Of a stretch of 64,000 nucleotides of DNA, positions 7,786 through 19,752 are shown one piece after another. The notes below the pieces were generated by a model. The model was not told where the DNA came from and ran no database searches. It saw only the letters and a program-made list of their open reading frames with translations. A program made the position numbers and the translations under genes. Origin of the DNA: RBG-16-66-20 sp036262835 (lineage in GTDB: Bacteria; Pseudomonadota; Gammaproteobacteria; Burkholderiales; SG8-39); contig DATAID010000065.1 in the NCBI GenBank assembly GCA_036262835.1, positions 5,074-69,073 of the forward strand. Direction: 5' to 3'. Each line of letters opens with the position of its first letter. Position 1 is the first letter of the stretch.

Positions 7786-9075
7786 ATGGCAGACAACCAG
7801 ATCGGCCGGCTGCTCGGAGACCTGTGGAGCGATCTGCAGGAGCCGGCGATTCTCTGGCAGGTCGGCGTTCTCGCGCTGTGCATCACCCTTGCGTGGTGGA
7901 TCGCGCGGCTCCTTCAGTGGCGCGCGCCCGAGGACAGCCGCGAGGCGGTGAAGCGCGGCGCCGCCGCCTTCCGGCGCATCGCCTTTCCGCTGTTCGCGAT
8001 GGTGCTTCTGCTCCTCGGCCGTGCGCTGCTCGGCTTCCGGCACAACACCAACCTGCTCAGCGTCGTCATTCCGCTCTTCGGCTCGCTCGCCGGCATCCGC
8101 TTCGCGGTTTACCTGCTGCGGCTGGGATTCCGCAACGCGCGCTGGCTGGACAGCCTCGAGCGCTCCATTGCGACCCTCGTCTGGGCGGTGGTGGCGCTGC
8201 ACCTCACCGGCCTGCTGCCCGCGATCGTGCGTTGGCTCTCCGAGGTCGAGTTCGCCGCCGGCGCCCACAGGCTTTCCCTGATGGCGCTGCTCTCGGGCGC
8301 GCTCTGGGTCCTGGTGACGATCATGCTCGCGCTCTGGGCCGGGGCCGCCCTGGAAGATCGCCTGATGCGCGCCGAAGGGCTGCACATGAGCCTGCGTGTG
8401 GTGCTTGCGCGCGTCGGCCGGACGCTGCTCATCATCGTCGCGGTGCTGGTCGCGCTGCCGCTCATGGGCGTGGACCTGACGGTCCTCTCGGTGTTCGGCG
8501 GCGCGCTCGGCGTCGGCCTGGGGCTCGGCCTGCAGAAGATCGCCTCGAACTATCTGTCGGGCTTCATCCTCCTGCTCGATCGCTCGATTCGGCTGGGCGA
8601 CATGATCACGGCCGACGGCCATCATGGGCAGGTGACGCGCATCACGACGCGCTATGTCGTGGTGCGCTCGCCCACCGGCGTGGAGGCCATCATCCCCAAT
8701 GACACGCTGGTCACGACCACCGTGCTCAACCACTCGTACACGGACAAGAACGTGCGGCTCGCGGTGCGTGTCCAAGTCGCGTATGGAACCGACGTGCCCG
8801 AAGCGCTCAAGCTCCTCGCCCAGACCGCCGGTCGCCATCCGCGGGTGCTGCGCGATCCCGCGCCGGGGGCGCATGTGTTTGCTCTGGCCGACAACGGGGT
8901 GGACATCGAGGTCGGCTTCTGGATCTCGGACCTGGACGGCGGAAGCCTGAACGTGAGGTCCGATGTGAGCATCGCGATCCTGCAGGAGCTCGCCGCGCGG
9001 GGCATTGAAATTCCCTTTCCGCGCCGCGATATACGGGTGTTGCAGGGCACAAGCGACGTTGCCGGAGGGCAATAG
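7786..9075 (+). CDS. Mechanosensitive ion channel family protein (MscS type)
   Basis: 429 residues. Five hydrophobic segments occupy about residues 20-220. They are followed by the MscS core: the pore helix region GVDLTVLSVFGGALGVGLGLGLQ, then LSGFILLLDRSIRLGDMI and the beta-domain signature VEAIIPNDTLVTTTVLN. The channel opens under membrane tension to release solutes during osmotic downshock. The extra helices before the core make it larger than E. coli MscS (286 residues) and closer to medium-sized homologues such as YbdG/YnaI. A TAAACT hexamer lies 11 bases before the ATG. It is divergent from the secreted-protein gene. Confidence 0.92.
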   Translation: MADNQIGRLLGDLWSDLQEPAILWQVGVLALCITLAWWIARLLQWRAPEDSREAVKRGAAAFRRIAFPLFAMVLLLLGRALLGFRHNTNLLSVVIPLFGSLAGIRFAVYLLRLGFRNARWLDSLERSIATLVWAVVALHLTGLLPAIVRWLSEVEFAAGAHRLSLMALLSGALWVLVTIMLALWAGAALEDRLMRAEGLHMSLRVVLARVGRTLLIIVAVLVALPLMGVDLTVLSVFGGALGVGLGLGLQKIASNYLSGFILLLDRSIRLGDMITADGHHGQVTRITTRYVVVRSPTGVEAIIPNDTLVTTTVLNHSYTDKNVRLAVRVQVAYGTDVPEALKLLAQTAGRHPRVLRDPAPGAHVFALADNGVDIEVGFWISDLDGGSLNVRSDVSIAILQELAARGIEIPFPRRDIRVLQGTSDVAGGQ

Positions 9076-9099
9076 TGCCGGGTTCCTACGTTGTTTTCG

Positions 9100-9127
9100 T
9101 TGCAGCAACAACCGGTTCGCGTAGAAT
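9100..9127 (+). promoter_or_regulatory. Candidate promoter for the desaturase gene
   Basis: TTGCAG at 9100-9105 and TAGAAT at 9122-9127, 16-base spacing. The -10 matches consensus at five positions, the -35 at three. GAGGTAAGG at 9154-9162 supplies the ribosome-binding site. Confidence 0.35.
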
Positions 9128-9170
9128 GCGCCCGGCCCGTTCAAATCACAACACGAGGTAAGGGCGCACG

Positions 9171-10346
9171 ATGCTCTTTTCCGGATTTCTCGATCTTCCC
9201 TGGTGGGGTCTCACTCTGGCGGCGCTGGCGCTGACGCACGTCACGATCGCGGCCGTCACCATCTACCTGCACCGCCACCAGGCGCACCGCGCGCTCGACC
9301 TGCATCCGGTCGTGTCGCACTTCTTCCGCCTCTGGCTCTGGCTCACCACGGGCATGATCACGAAGGAGTGGGCCGCGATCCACCGCAAGCACCACGCCAA
9401 GTGCGAGACCGCCGACGATCCGCATAGCCCGCAGGTGCACGGGATCAACCGCGTTCTGTGGACCGGCGTGGCGCTGTACGTGAAGGAATCGCACTATCCG
9501 GAGACGATGGAGCGCTACGGCCACGGCACGCCCGACGACTGGATGGAGCGCAATGTCTATTCCAGGCACGCGGTGCTCGGGCTGACGATCATGGGCATCA
9601 CGGATGTGCTTTTGTTCGGCCTCATTCCCGGCGTTACGATTTTCGTGACGCAGATCGCCTGGATCCCGTTCTGGGCCGCCGGCGTCATCAACGGCATCGG
9701 CCACTTCTGGGGCTACCGCAACTGGGACGTGCCGGCCCCGGACGCGAGCCGCAACATCTCGCCGATCGGCATGCTGATCGGCGGCGAAGAGCTGCACAAC
9801 AATCATCACGCCTTCCCGGCGTCGGCCCGCTTCTCGATCAAGTGGTACGAGTTCGACATAGGGTGGGTGTACATCCGTGTGCTCGAGACGCTCGGGCTGG
9901 CGCGGGTCAAGAAAGAGGCGCCCGTGCCGCGGCTCGCTGCCCCCAAGGCGGTCTGCGACCACGAGACGCTGCAGGCGGTGATCTCGAACCGCTACGACGT
10001 GCTCTCGCATTACGCCAAGTCGCTCAAGCGCATGTACCGCCAGGAGCTCGAGCGGCTCGGGCACTGGTCGCAGGAGGCCGAGGCGCTCAAGTCCATCAAG
10101 CGCACGCTCTCGAGCATCAAGCGCGGCTCGGAGGCCGAGCGGGCGCGCATCGCCGAGGCCCTGAAGAACTCCAAGGCGCTCGCCACCGCCCTTGCGATGC
10201 GCGACGAGCTGACCGAGATCTGGGAGCGCTCCAGCGCCTCGCGCGAGCAGCTGCTCGGCAAGCTGCAGGACTGGTGCCATCGCGCCGAGGCGAGCGGCGT
10301 TGCGCCGCTCGTCGAGTTCAGCCGGCGCCTGCGCAGCTACGCCTAG
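9171..10346 (+). CDS. Membrane fatty-acid (acyl) desaturase with helical C-terminal extension
   Basis: 391 residues. The three histidine boxes of the membrane di-iron desaturases are present: HRHQAH (34-39), HRKHH (71-75) and HNNHH (209-213). Hydrophobic segments flank them. The LWLTTGMITKEWAAIHRKHH context matches delta-9 acyl desaturases. It would introduce a double bond into acyl chains to adjust membrane fluidity. From about residue 250 there is an extra 130-140 residue tail rich in Lys, Glu, Arg and Leu that looks helical or coiled-coil (SLKRMYRQELERLGHW, ALKSIKRTLSSIK). A strong hairpin terminator follows the stop. Confidence 0.9.
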   Translation: MLFSGFLDLPWWGLTLAALALTHVTIAAVTIYLHRHQAHRALDLHPVVSHFFRLWLWLTTGMITKEWAAIHRKHHAKCETADDPHSPQVHGINRVLWTGVALYVKESHYPETMERYGHGTPDDWMERNVYSRHAVLGLTIMGITDVLLFGLIPGVTIFVTQIAWIPFWAAGVINGIGHFWGYRNWDVPAPDASRNISPIGMLIGGEELHNNHHAFPASARFSIKWYEFDIGWVYIRVLETLGLARVKKEAPVPRLAAPKAVCDHETLQAVISNRYDVLSHYAKSLKRMYRQELERLGHWSQEAEALKSIKRTLSSIKRGSEAERARIAEALKNSKALATALAMRDELTEIWERSSASREQLLGKLQDWCHRAEASGVAPLVEFSRRLRSYA

Positions 10347-10360
10347 CTTTCGCGCCTAAT

Positions 10361-10389
10361 AAAAAAGCCCGCTCTCGAGCGGGCTTTTT
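10361..10389. terminator. Bidirectional rho-independent terminator
   Basis: Stem GCCCGCT (10367-10373) and AGCGGGC (10378-10384) with a CTCG loop. It is flanked by six A on the left and five T on the right, so it works on both strands. It separates the convergent desaturase (+) and rpmG (-) genes. Confidence 0.88.
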
Positions 10390-10401
10390 CATTTGCGGGA
10401 G

Positions 10402-10557
10402 CTACTTCAGCTTCCCTTCCTTGTAGATGACGTGCTTGCGCGCCTTCGGATCGTATTTCTTGATCTCGATCTTGTCGGGCGTGGTGCGCTTGTTCTTGGT
10501 GGTCGTGTAGAAGTGGCCGGTGCCGGCGGTGGACTCGAGCTTGATCTTTTCGCGCAT
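10402..10557 (-). CDS. rpmG: 50S ribosomal protein L33
   Basis: A 51-residue basic protein starting MREKIKLESTAGTGHFYTTT, then KNKRTTPDKIEIKKYDPKAR and ending HVIYKEGKLK. This is the non-zinc form of L33; the two CxxC pairs are absent. It is a component of the large ribosomal subunit near the E site. It lies eight bases after rpmB, the usual rpmB-rpmG pair of proteobacteria, and ends at the shared terminator. Confidence 0.97.
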   Translation of the reverse strand: MREKIKLESTAGTGHFYTTTKNKRTTPDKIEIKKYDPKARKHVIYKEGKLK

Positions 10558-10565
10558 GGTCGCTC

Positions 10566-10802
10566 CTAGGCGGCCTTCTTCCGCGCCTTGATCTCGGCGA
10601 GGACGACTTCAAGCCCGACTTTGTCGATGCGCCGCAGGCCGGCGGTGGAAACGCGCAGCCGCACCCAGCGGCGCTGGCTCTCCAGCCAGAAACGGCGGTA
10701 GTGCAGGTTGGGCTGGAACCTGGTGAGCGTCTTGTTGTTGGCGTGCGAGACCAGGCGCCCCCTAAGCGGCTTCTTGCCGGTGACTTCACAAACTCGTGCC
10801 AT
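10566..10802 (-). CDS. rpmB: 50S ribosomal protein L28
   Basis: 78 residues beginning MARVCEVTGKKPLRGRLVSH, then ANNKTLTRFQPNLHYRRFWL and ending KARKKAA. This is the standard proteobacterial L28, without zinc cysteines, a protein of the large ribosomal subunit. It is first in the rpmB-rpmG pair. GGAG precedes the ATG by about six bases. The segment KPLRGRLVSH departs from the common RPMSGNNVSH but aligns without gaps. Confidence 0.97.
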   Translation of the reverse strand: MARVCEVTGKKPLRGRLVSHANNKTLTRFQPNLHYRRFWLESQRRWVRLRVSTAGLRRIDKVGLEVVLAEIKARKKAA

Positions 10803-10836
10803 TGCTTGCTCCGGTGCGGCTTTGGAAAAGGCGCGG

Positions 10837-10865
10837 ATTATAGCAGGCCGCGCTCGGCGAAGGAG
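10837..10865 (-). promoter_or_regulatory. Promoter of rpmB-rpmG with perfect -10, overlapping the radC stop
   Basis: On the minus strand a perfect TATAAT (10837-10842) lies 34 bases before the rpmB ATG. The -35 position about 17 bases upstream (CTCCTT) is poor. The -10 overlaps the radC stop codon (TAA at 10838-10840), so the ribosomal-protein promoter sits at the very end of the radC coding region. Confidence 0.6.
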
Positions 10866-11503
10866 AGGGCCTGGCTGCCCGCGACCACGAAGTGGTCGAG
10901 CACCTTGATGTCGACCAGTGCGAGCGCGTCCTTGAGGTTGCGCGTGAGGAGCTCGTCCGCCCGGCTCGGCTGCGCGGCCCCGGACGGATGATTGTGGGCA
11001 AAGATGACCGCCGCCGCGTTTGCCTTCAGGCCGGCCTTGACGATTTCGCGCGGGTAGACCGAAGTCTGCGTGAGCGTGCCGCGAAAGCTCTCCTCGCAGG
11101 CGATCACGCGGTGCTGCGCATCGAGCCACAGGCAAATAAAGACCTCGTGCGGCTGGCGGCCGAGCGTCATGCGCAGAAAGTCGCGCACCGCGCCGGGGGA
11201 GGTCAGGGCCGACGTTTCCCGGAGGCCGCCCTCGATCGATCGGCGCGCGAGCTCCACTGCGGCCGCAAACTGAGCCCGCTTGGCGGGCCCAAGGCCCTTG
11301 ACCTCGGAAAGGTCGGCCGCAAAGAGCCCCGCAATGCCGTGAAACCTGGTGAGCAGCTCCCGGCCGAGCTCCACCGCGCTCTTGCCGCGGATGCCGGTGC
11401 GCAGGATGACCGCGAGAAGCTCCGCATCGGAGAGCACGGCCGCCCCGTGCGCCATCAGGCGCTCTCGAGGGCGTTCGGCCAGCGGCCAATCGGAAATCGC
11501 CAT
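10838..11503 (-). CDS. radC: RadC family JAB-domain protein
   Basis: 221 residues from the ATG at 11501-11503 (MAISDWPLAERPRERL, the usual family opening). An upstream ATG at 11521 would add MGILIQ. The N-terminal helix-hairpin-helix-like UPF0758 region (GLGPAKRAQF) is followed by the JAB metalloprotease-like domain. Its motifs are VIFAHNHPSG and a downstream Asp in PSRADELLT. Despite the name, a role in DNA repair is not established; the domain resembles metal-dependent proteases. It is divergent from coaBC, its usual neighbour together with rpmB-rpmG. Confidence 0.93.
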   Translation of the reverse strand: MAISDWPLAERPRERLMAHGAAVLSDAELLAVILRTGIRGKSAVELGRELLTRFHGIAGLFAADLSEVKGLGPAKRAQFAAAVELARRSIEGGLRETSALTSPGAVRDFLRMTLGRQPHEVFICLWLDAQHRVIACEESFRGTLTQTSVYPREIVKAGLKANAAAVIFAHNHPSGAAQPSRADELLTRNLKDALALVDIKVLDHFVVAGSQALSFAERGLL

Positions 11504-11548
11504 TTGAATTAGAATCCCCATCCCTTAACGCACGGCCGACCCTCGCCG

Positions 11549-12751
11549 ATGACCTTGAAGGGAAAGACGATTCTGCTCGGACTGACCGGCGGCATCGCGG
11601 CCTACAAGGCTGCGGAGCTGACGCGCCTGCTCGTCAAGGCGGGGGCGGACGTGCGCGTCGTCATGACCGAGGCGGCCACCCGGTTCATCACGCCGGTGAC
11701 GCTGCAGGCCCTTTCCGGCCAGGCCGTATGGACCGACCTCTGGGATCCGCGCGTGGAGGACAACATGGGGCATATCGAGCTCTCGCGCGATCGCGACCTC
11801 ATCGTGGTCGCGCCGGCGAGCGCGGATTTCCTCGCCAAGGTCGCCCACGGTTTCGCCGATGACCTGCTTTCGACCCTGGTGCTCGCGCGCCGCTGCGGGC
11901 TGATCGTCGCCCCGGCGATGAACGTGGAGATGTGGACTCAGCCGGCGACGCAGCGCAACGCGAAAATGCTGCGCGAGGACGGCGTGCTGATGTCGGGACC
12001 GGCCTCGGGCGGGCAGGCCTGTGGCGAGATGGGCATGGGCCGCATGAGCGAGCCCGCCGACGTGCTCAGGGACGTGGAGTTTTTTTTTCAGCCCAAAAAG
12101 GCCGAGGGACTCCTGCGCGGCCGGCGCGTCGTCGTCACCGCCGGGCCGACGGAAGAGCCGATTGACCCGGTGCGGGTCCTGACCAACACCAGTTCCGGAA
12201 AGATGGGCTATGCGGTCGCAACCGCGGCGCGCGAGGCGGGCGCGGAGGTCAAGCTGATCAGCGGTCCCGTGGCGCTGCCCACGCCGGCGGGGGTAGCGCG
12301 CGTCGACGTGCGAACCGCGCAGCAGATGTTCGAGGCGGTGAAATCCGCCGTGAAGGGGAGCGATGTGTTCATCTCCGTCGCCGCGGTCGCCGACTGGCGC
12401 CTCAAGAAGCCCTTCGCGAACAAGATCAAGAAGGTGAACGGCCACCCGCCCACCCTCGAGTTCTCCGAGAACCCGGACATCCTCGCCTGGGTGGCGCAGC
12501 AGAAGAACCCGCCGTTCTGCGTGGGCTTCGCCGCCGAGAGCGAGAATCTCGCGGCGAACGCGAAGGCGAAGCTCGCGCGCAAGCGCATTCCGCTCATCGC
12601 CGCCAACCTCGCGCAGAAGGCGATGGGCGCCGACGAGAACGCGATCACGCTCTACGACCGCAAAGGCGCCCATTCGCTCGGGCGCGGGCCCAAGCTCGAG
12701 CTCGCGCGCAAGCTGGTCGCGCACGTCGCCGGTTCGCTGAAAAAGCGCTGA
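11549..12751 (+). CDS. coaBC: Bifunctional phosphopantothenoylcysteine decarboxylase / phosphopantothenate-cysteine ligase
   Basis: 400 residues. The CoaC half (about 1-185) is an FMN flavoprotein with LGLTGGIAAYKA, the catalytic-histidine region DNMGHIELSRD and the APAMNVEMW motif. The CoaB half starts near 187 (RRVVVTAGPTEEPIDPVR) and carries the dimer motif TNTSSGKMGYAVA. Together they turn 4'-phosphopantothenate and cysteine into 4'-phosphopantetheine for coenzyme A. The gene ends one base before the stop codon of the convergent flavoprotein gene, leaving no terminator space. Confidence 0.96.
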   Translation: MTLKGKTILLGLTGGIAAYKAAELTRLLVKAGADVRVVMTEAATRFITPVTLQALSGQAVWTDLWDPRVEDNMGHIELSRDRDLIVVAPASADFLAKVAHGFADDLLSTLVLARRCGLIVAPAMNVEMWTQPATQRNAKMLREDGVLMSGPASGGQACGEMGMGRMSEPADVLRDVEFFFQPKKAEGLLRGRRVVVTAGPTEEPIDPVRVLTNTSSGKMGYAVATAAREAGAEVKLISGPVALPTPAGVARVDVRTAQQMFEAVKSAVKGSDVFISVAAVADWRLKKPFANKIKKVNGHPPTLEFSENPDILAWVAQQKNPPFCVGFAAESENLAANAKAKLARKRIPLIAANLAQKAMGADENAITLYDRKGAHSLGRGPKLELARKLVAHVAGSLKKR

Positions 12752-12752
12752 A

Positions 12753-14018
12753 TCAGCCCAGGCTGTCGGCCCAGATGTTGCGCGCCCACGCCCAGGCGTA
12801 GGCGCCCTCGGCCGCGCTGCGCGCCGCCGAGATGCCGCCCGCGCCCTTCACCGGCGCGAGCGTGCCTTGAGCGGCGTCCCACTCGTGCACCGAGGAGACG
12901 CGGATCGCCTCCTTCTGCGACACGAAGCTGTAGCAGGTGTTGAGAACCTTGGGCGGCAGAGCGGGCCGCCCGCTCAGGCTTTCGATGATCGCCGCGGCCG
13001 CGATTTTGGCGTGGTTGTTCGCCATGCTGCCCGATTTCGGCATCGCCGGCGCCGCGAGCGTCGCGTCGCCGAGCACGTGCACGCCGGGCGCCGTTTTCGA
13101 CTCCATCGTGCGCCAGTCGACGTCGCACCAGCGGTTGCCCTTCGCGAGGGCGCCCGCCTGGCGCGCCACGCCGCCCGCGCGCTGCGGCGGGATGACGTTC
13201 AGCACGTCGCCCTGCACATCCTCGACCTCGAGCTTCACGGTCAAGGTCTTGCCATCCACCCCGATCGCGCGCGAGTTGCTCCGATACTCGACCATTCCCG
13301 GGTAGAGTTCCCGCCAGGCGGCCTTGAAGAGACCGGGCTTGGAAGCGACGTCGGGGTTCGCATCGAGCACGAGCACCTTGGCGCGCGGCTTGGCGCGCTT
13401 GAAGTAATCGGCCACGACGCTCGCGCGCTCGTAGGGGCCGGGCGGGCAGCGGAACGGCGTGGGCGGGATGGAGATGACGAAGACGCCGCCGTCGCGCATG
13501 CGCTCAAGCTGGCGGCGCAGCTCGATCGTCTGCGTGCCGGCGCGCCAGGCATGCAGCACGCGCCCCGCGTCCATCGCCGCCTCGTAGCCCTCGAGCTCGC
13601 CCACGTCGATGTCGACGCCGGGCGAGAGGACGAGCCGCTCCCAGGAGATCTCGCCGCCCCGCTCCAGGCGCACCACTTTTTTCGCGGCATCGACGCGGGT
13701 GACCTCGTCGTTCACCACCAGCACGCCGTGGCGCCGCAAGCCGTCGTAGCCGACGCGGATGTCGTCCATTCCGTTGAAGCCGGCAACGACCAGGTTGGAC
13801 AGCGGGCAGGAGGTGAACACGTTGGCCCGCTCGATGAGAACCACTTCCAGCGCGGGGTCCCAGAGGCGCAGGTACTTGGCCGCCGTCGCGCCGCCGAAGC
13901 CGCCCCCGACGACGACCACGCGTGCCCTGTACGAGCTGCCCGCGCAGCCGGTGAGCGCAGCGAGCTCGCTCGCTCCTGCGGTTGCGGCGGCCAGCTTGAG
14001 GAAATCCCGCCGCCTCAT
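12753..14018 (-). CDS. Flavocytochrome c sulfide dehydrogenase, FAD subunit (FccB/SoxF type)
   Basis: 421 residues. The start MRRRDFLKLAAATAG is a twin-arginine signal, so the folded flavoprotein is exported. It has the FAD motif VVVGGGFGG (36-43) and two cysteines where the family has its redox disulfide: Cys191 in FRCPPGPYERAS and Cys362 in LNTCYSFV. A further motif is SCPLSNLVVAG near residue 70. It oxidises sulfide to sulfur in the periplasm and passes electrons to the cytochrome subunit encoded just upstream (ATGA overlap). SoxF of Sox systems is the alternative name; no sox genes are in the window. Confidence 0.88.
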   Translation of the reverse strand: MRRRDFLKLAAATAGASELAALTGCAGSSYRARVVVVGGGFGGATAAKYLRLWDPALEVVLIERANVFTSCPLSNLVVAGFNGMDDIRVGYDGLRRHGVLVVNDEVTRVDAAKKVVRLERGGEISWERLVLSPGVDIDVGELEGYEAAMDAGRVLHAWRAGTQTIELRRQLERMRDGGVFVISIPPTPFRCPPGPYERASVVADYFKRAKPRAKVLVLDANPDVASKPGLFKAAWRELYPGMVEYRSNSRAIGVDGKTLTVKLEVEDVQGDVLNVIPPQRAGGVARQAGALAKGNRWCDVDWRTMESKTAPGVHVLGDATLAAPAMPKSGSMANNHAKIAAAAIIESLSGRPALPPKVLNTCYSFVSQKEAIRVSSVHEWDAAQGTLAPVKGAGGISAARSAAEGAYAWAWARNIWADSLG

Positions 14019-14323
14019 CGCCTTTGCGCGGCGAACCAGGCGGCGAGCTGCTCGATCTGCGCGTCGCTGTAGCCCTTGGCGAGCTGCTGCATGACGGTGG
14101 AGGGCCGCTTGCCGTCGCGGAACGCGCGCATCTGCTCGATGAGATAGCCGCGCTCGAGACCGGCGAGCGGGGCAAAGCCGCCATCCTTCACCGCGCGTCC
14201 CTCGGTGCCGTGGCAGATGGCGCAGCCGGCCGCGAGGTTGCGGGCCCGCGTGTCCTGCGCGAGCGCGGGCCCGGCGGCGATCGCATGCGCGAGACAACCC
14301 GCAGCGAACAGCACTGCTCTCAA
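14015..14323 (-). CDS. Periplasmic c-type cytochrome, partner of the sulfide dehydrogenase
   Basis: 102 residues from a TTG chosen because GGGAGG lies five bases upstream and a signal peptide follows directly (MRAVLFAAGCLAHAIAAGPALAQ). One haem site CAICH (34-38) is present, with a likely axial Met at STVMQQLAKG (Met78). This is a class I single-haem cytochrome similar to the small FccA/SoxE partners. It would accept electrons from the FAD subunit, whose ATG overlaps this stop (ATGA). It lies 19 bases after clpA on the same strand, so read-through from clpS-clpA is possible. Confidence 0.85.
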   Translation of the reverse strand: MRAVLFAAGCLAHAIAAGPALAQDTRARNLAAGCAICHGTEGRAVKDGGFAPLAGLERGYLIEQMRAFRDGKRPSTVMQQLAKGYSDAQIEQLAAWFAAQRR

Positions 14324-14342
14324 GAAACCTCCCTGAGGCCGC

Positions 14343-16628
<2,286 letters not shown>

Positions 16629-16644
16629 CTCAAGATTCCTTTAC

Positions 16645-16947
16645 CTACGTTTCCTCCATTACGCATTGCAGCGGGTGCTGGTGCTTGCGCGAGTACGATG
16701 CCACCAGCTCCACTTTCGTCGAGGCCACATCGCGAGGATACACGCCGCAGACCCCGATGCCTTCGCGATGCACTTTGAGCATGACCTGGGTGGCGCGTTC
16801 CCTCGTCATGGAAAAAAACTTCTGCAGCACCACGACCACGAATTCCATCGGCGTGTAATCGTCGTTTAGCAGCATGACCTTGAACATCGGCGGCGGCTTG
16901 AGCTTCGCCTTCTTCGCCTCGAGTACCGCGTCGTCCCTTTGCTGCAT
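16645..16947 (-). CDS. clpS: ATP-dependent Clp protease adaptor ClpS
   Basis: 100 residues. The central fold reads MFKVMLLNDDYTPMEFVVVV, with the Asn-Asp-Asp and Thr-Pro-Met residues that form the N-degron pocket. Next come FFSMTRERATQVMLKVHREG and a C-terminal VELVASYSRKHQHPLQC. ClpS binds proteins with N-terminal Leu, Phe, Trp or Tyr and hands them to ClpA. The N-terminal 20 residues are the flexible arm (EAKKAKLKPPP). It is first in the clpS-clpA operon and divergent from the cold-shock gene. Confidence 0.97.
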   Translation of the reverse strand: MQQRDDAVLEAKKAKLKPPPMFKVMLLNDDYTPMEFVVVVLQKFFSMTRERATQVMLKVHREGIGVCGVYPRDVASTKVELVASYSRKHQHPLQCVMEET

Positions 16948-16976
16948 GGAACATCCGTGTCGTCCGGTCCGTTTCT

Positions 16977-17005
16977 ATCCTAATCAATGCAAAGGGCGAG
17001 CGCAA
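16977..17005 (-). promoter_or_regulatory. Candidate promoter for clpS-clpA
   Basis: On the minus strand TTGCGC (17000-17005) and TAGGAT (16977-16982) are 17 bases apart, about 30 bases before the clpS ATG. Each matches sigma70 consensus at four positions. Confidence 0.45.
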
Positions 17006-17063
17006 ACCCCACAACAGACTAGAACGCGCGACTTTTCGCACGGATGACGCAGGGGGATGCCCC

Positions 17064-17092
17064 TTGACGGAGTGCGGGAACGCGCGTAAAAG
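17064..17092 (+). promoter_or_regulatory. Candidate promoter of the cold-shock gene with a long 5' leader
   Basis: TTGACG (17064-17069) and TAAAAG (17087-17092) are 17 bases apart. Transcription from here would give a leader of about 125 bases before the ATG at 17226. A long structured leader is typical of cspA-family messages, whose cold induction works through leader refolding. The GAGAGAGG-type ribosome-binding site lies at about 17210-17218. Confidence 0.5.
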
Positions 17093-17225
17093 CCGCCGAA
17101 TGTTTGGATTCAGGCTGTCTGTTTCGCCATCGTCGGGCGGCGGGGTCGTGAGTTTCAAGCATGGCCCGGGCGGCAGCCGTTTTCGCAGCCCGGAATCGAT
17201 CAACCAGGGAGAGAGGGGCAGTTCG

Positions 17226-17429
17226 ATGGCTACAGGCACCGTGAAGTGGTTCAACGACGCGAAAGGCTACGGGTTCATCACGCCGGATGACGGCAGCGAG
17301 GACCTGTTTGCGCATTTCTCGGCGATCAACATGCAGGGCTTCAAGACGCTCAAGGAAGGCCAGAAGGTGAGCTTCGACGTGGTGCAGGGTCCGAAGGGCA
17401 AGCAGGCGTCCAACATCCAAAAATCCTGA
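17226..17429 (+). CDS. Cold-shock protein (CspA family)
   Basis: 67 residues, a single cold-shock domain with both RNA-binding motifs: RNP1 KGYGFITP and RNP2 LFAHFS. It begins MATGTVKWFNDAKGYGF. The protein binds single-stranded RNA and DNA and melts RNA structure. The ATG at 17226 is taken because it gives exactly the family length and follows a purine-rich AGGGAGAGAGG stretch. Frames extending upstream lack any family similarity. A UUCG-loop terminator follows 15 bases after the stop. Confidence 0.97.
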   Translation: MATGTVKWFNDAKGYGFITPDDGSEDLFAHFSAINMQGFKTLKEGQKVSFDVVQGPKGKQASNIQKS

Positions 17430-17444
17430 AACGGGCGCGTGAAT

Positions 17445-17472
17445 AAAAAAGCCGCCTTCGGGCGGCTTTTTT
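17445..17472. terminator. Bidirectional rho-independent terminator with UUCG tetraloop
   Basis: GCCGCC (17451-17456), TTCG loop and GGCGGC (17461-17466), flanked by six A and six T. It serves both the cold-shock gene (+) and icd (-), which converge here. Confidence 0.92.
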
Positions 17473-17482
17473 ATTTCCTGCT

Positions 17483-19717
<2,235 letters not shown>

Positions 19718-19752
19718 GGAAATGCCTTTGCAGTTACGGTTTGGCGCGAATT

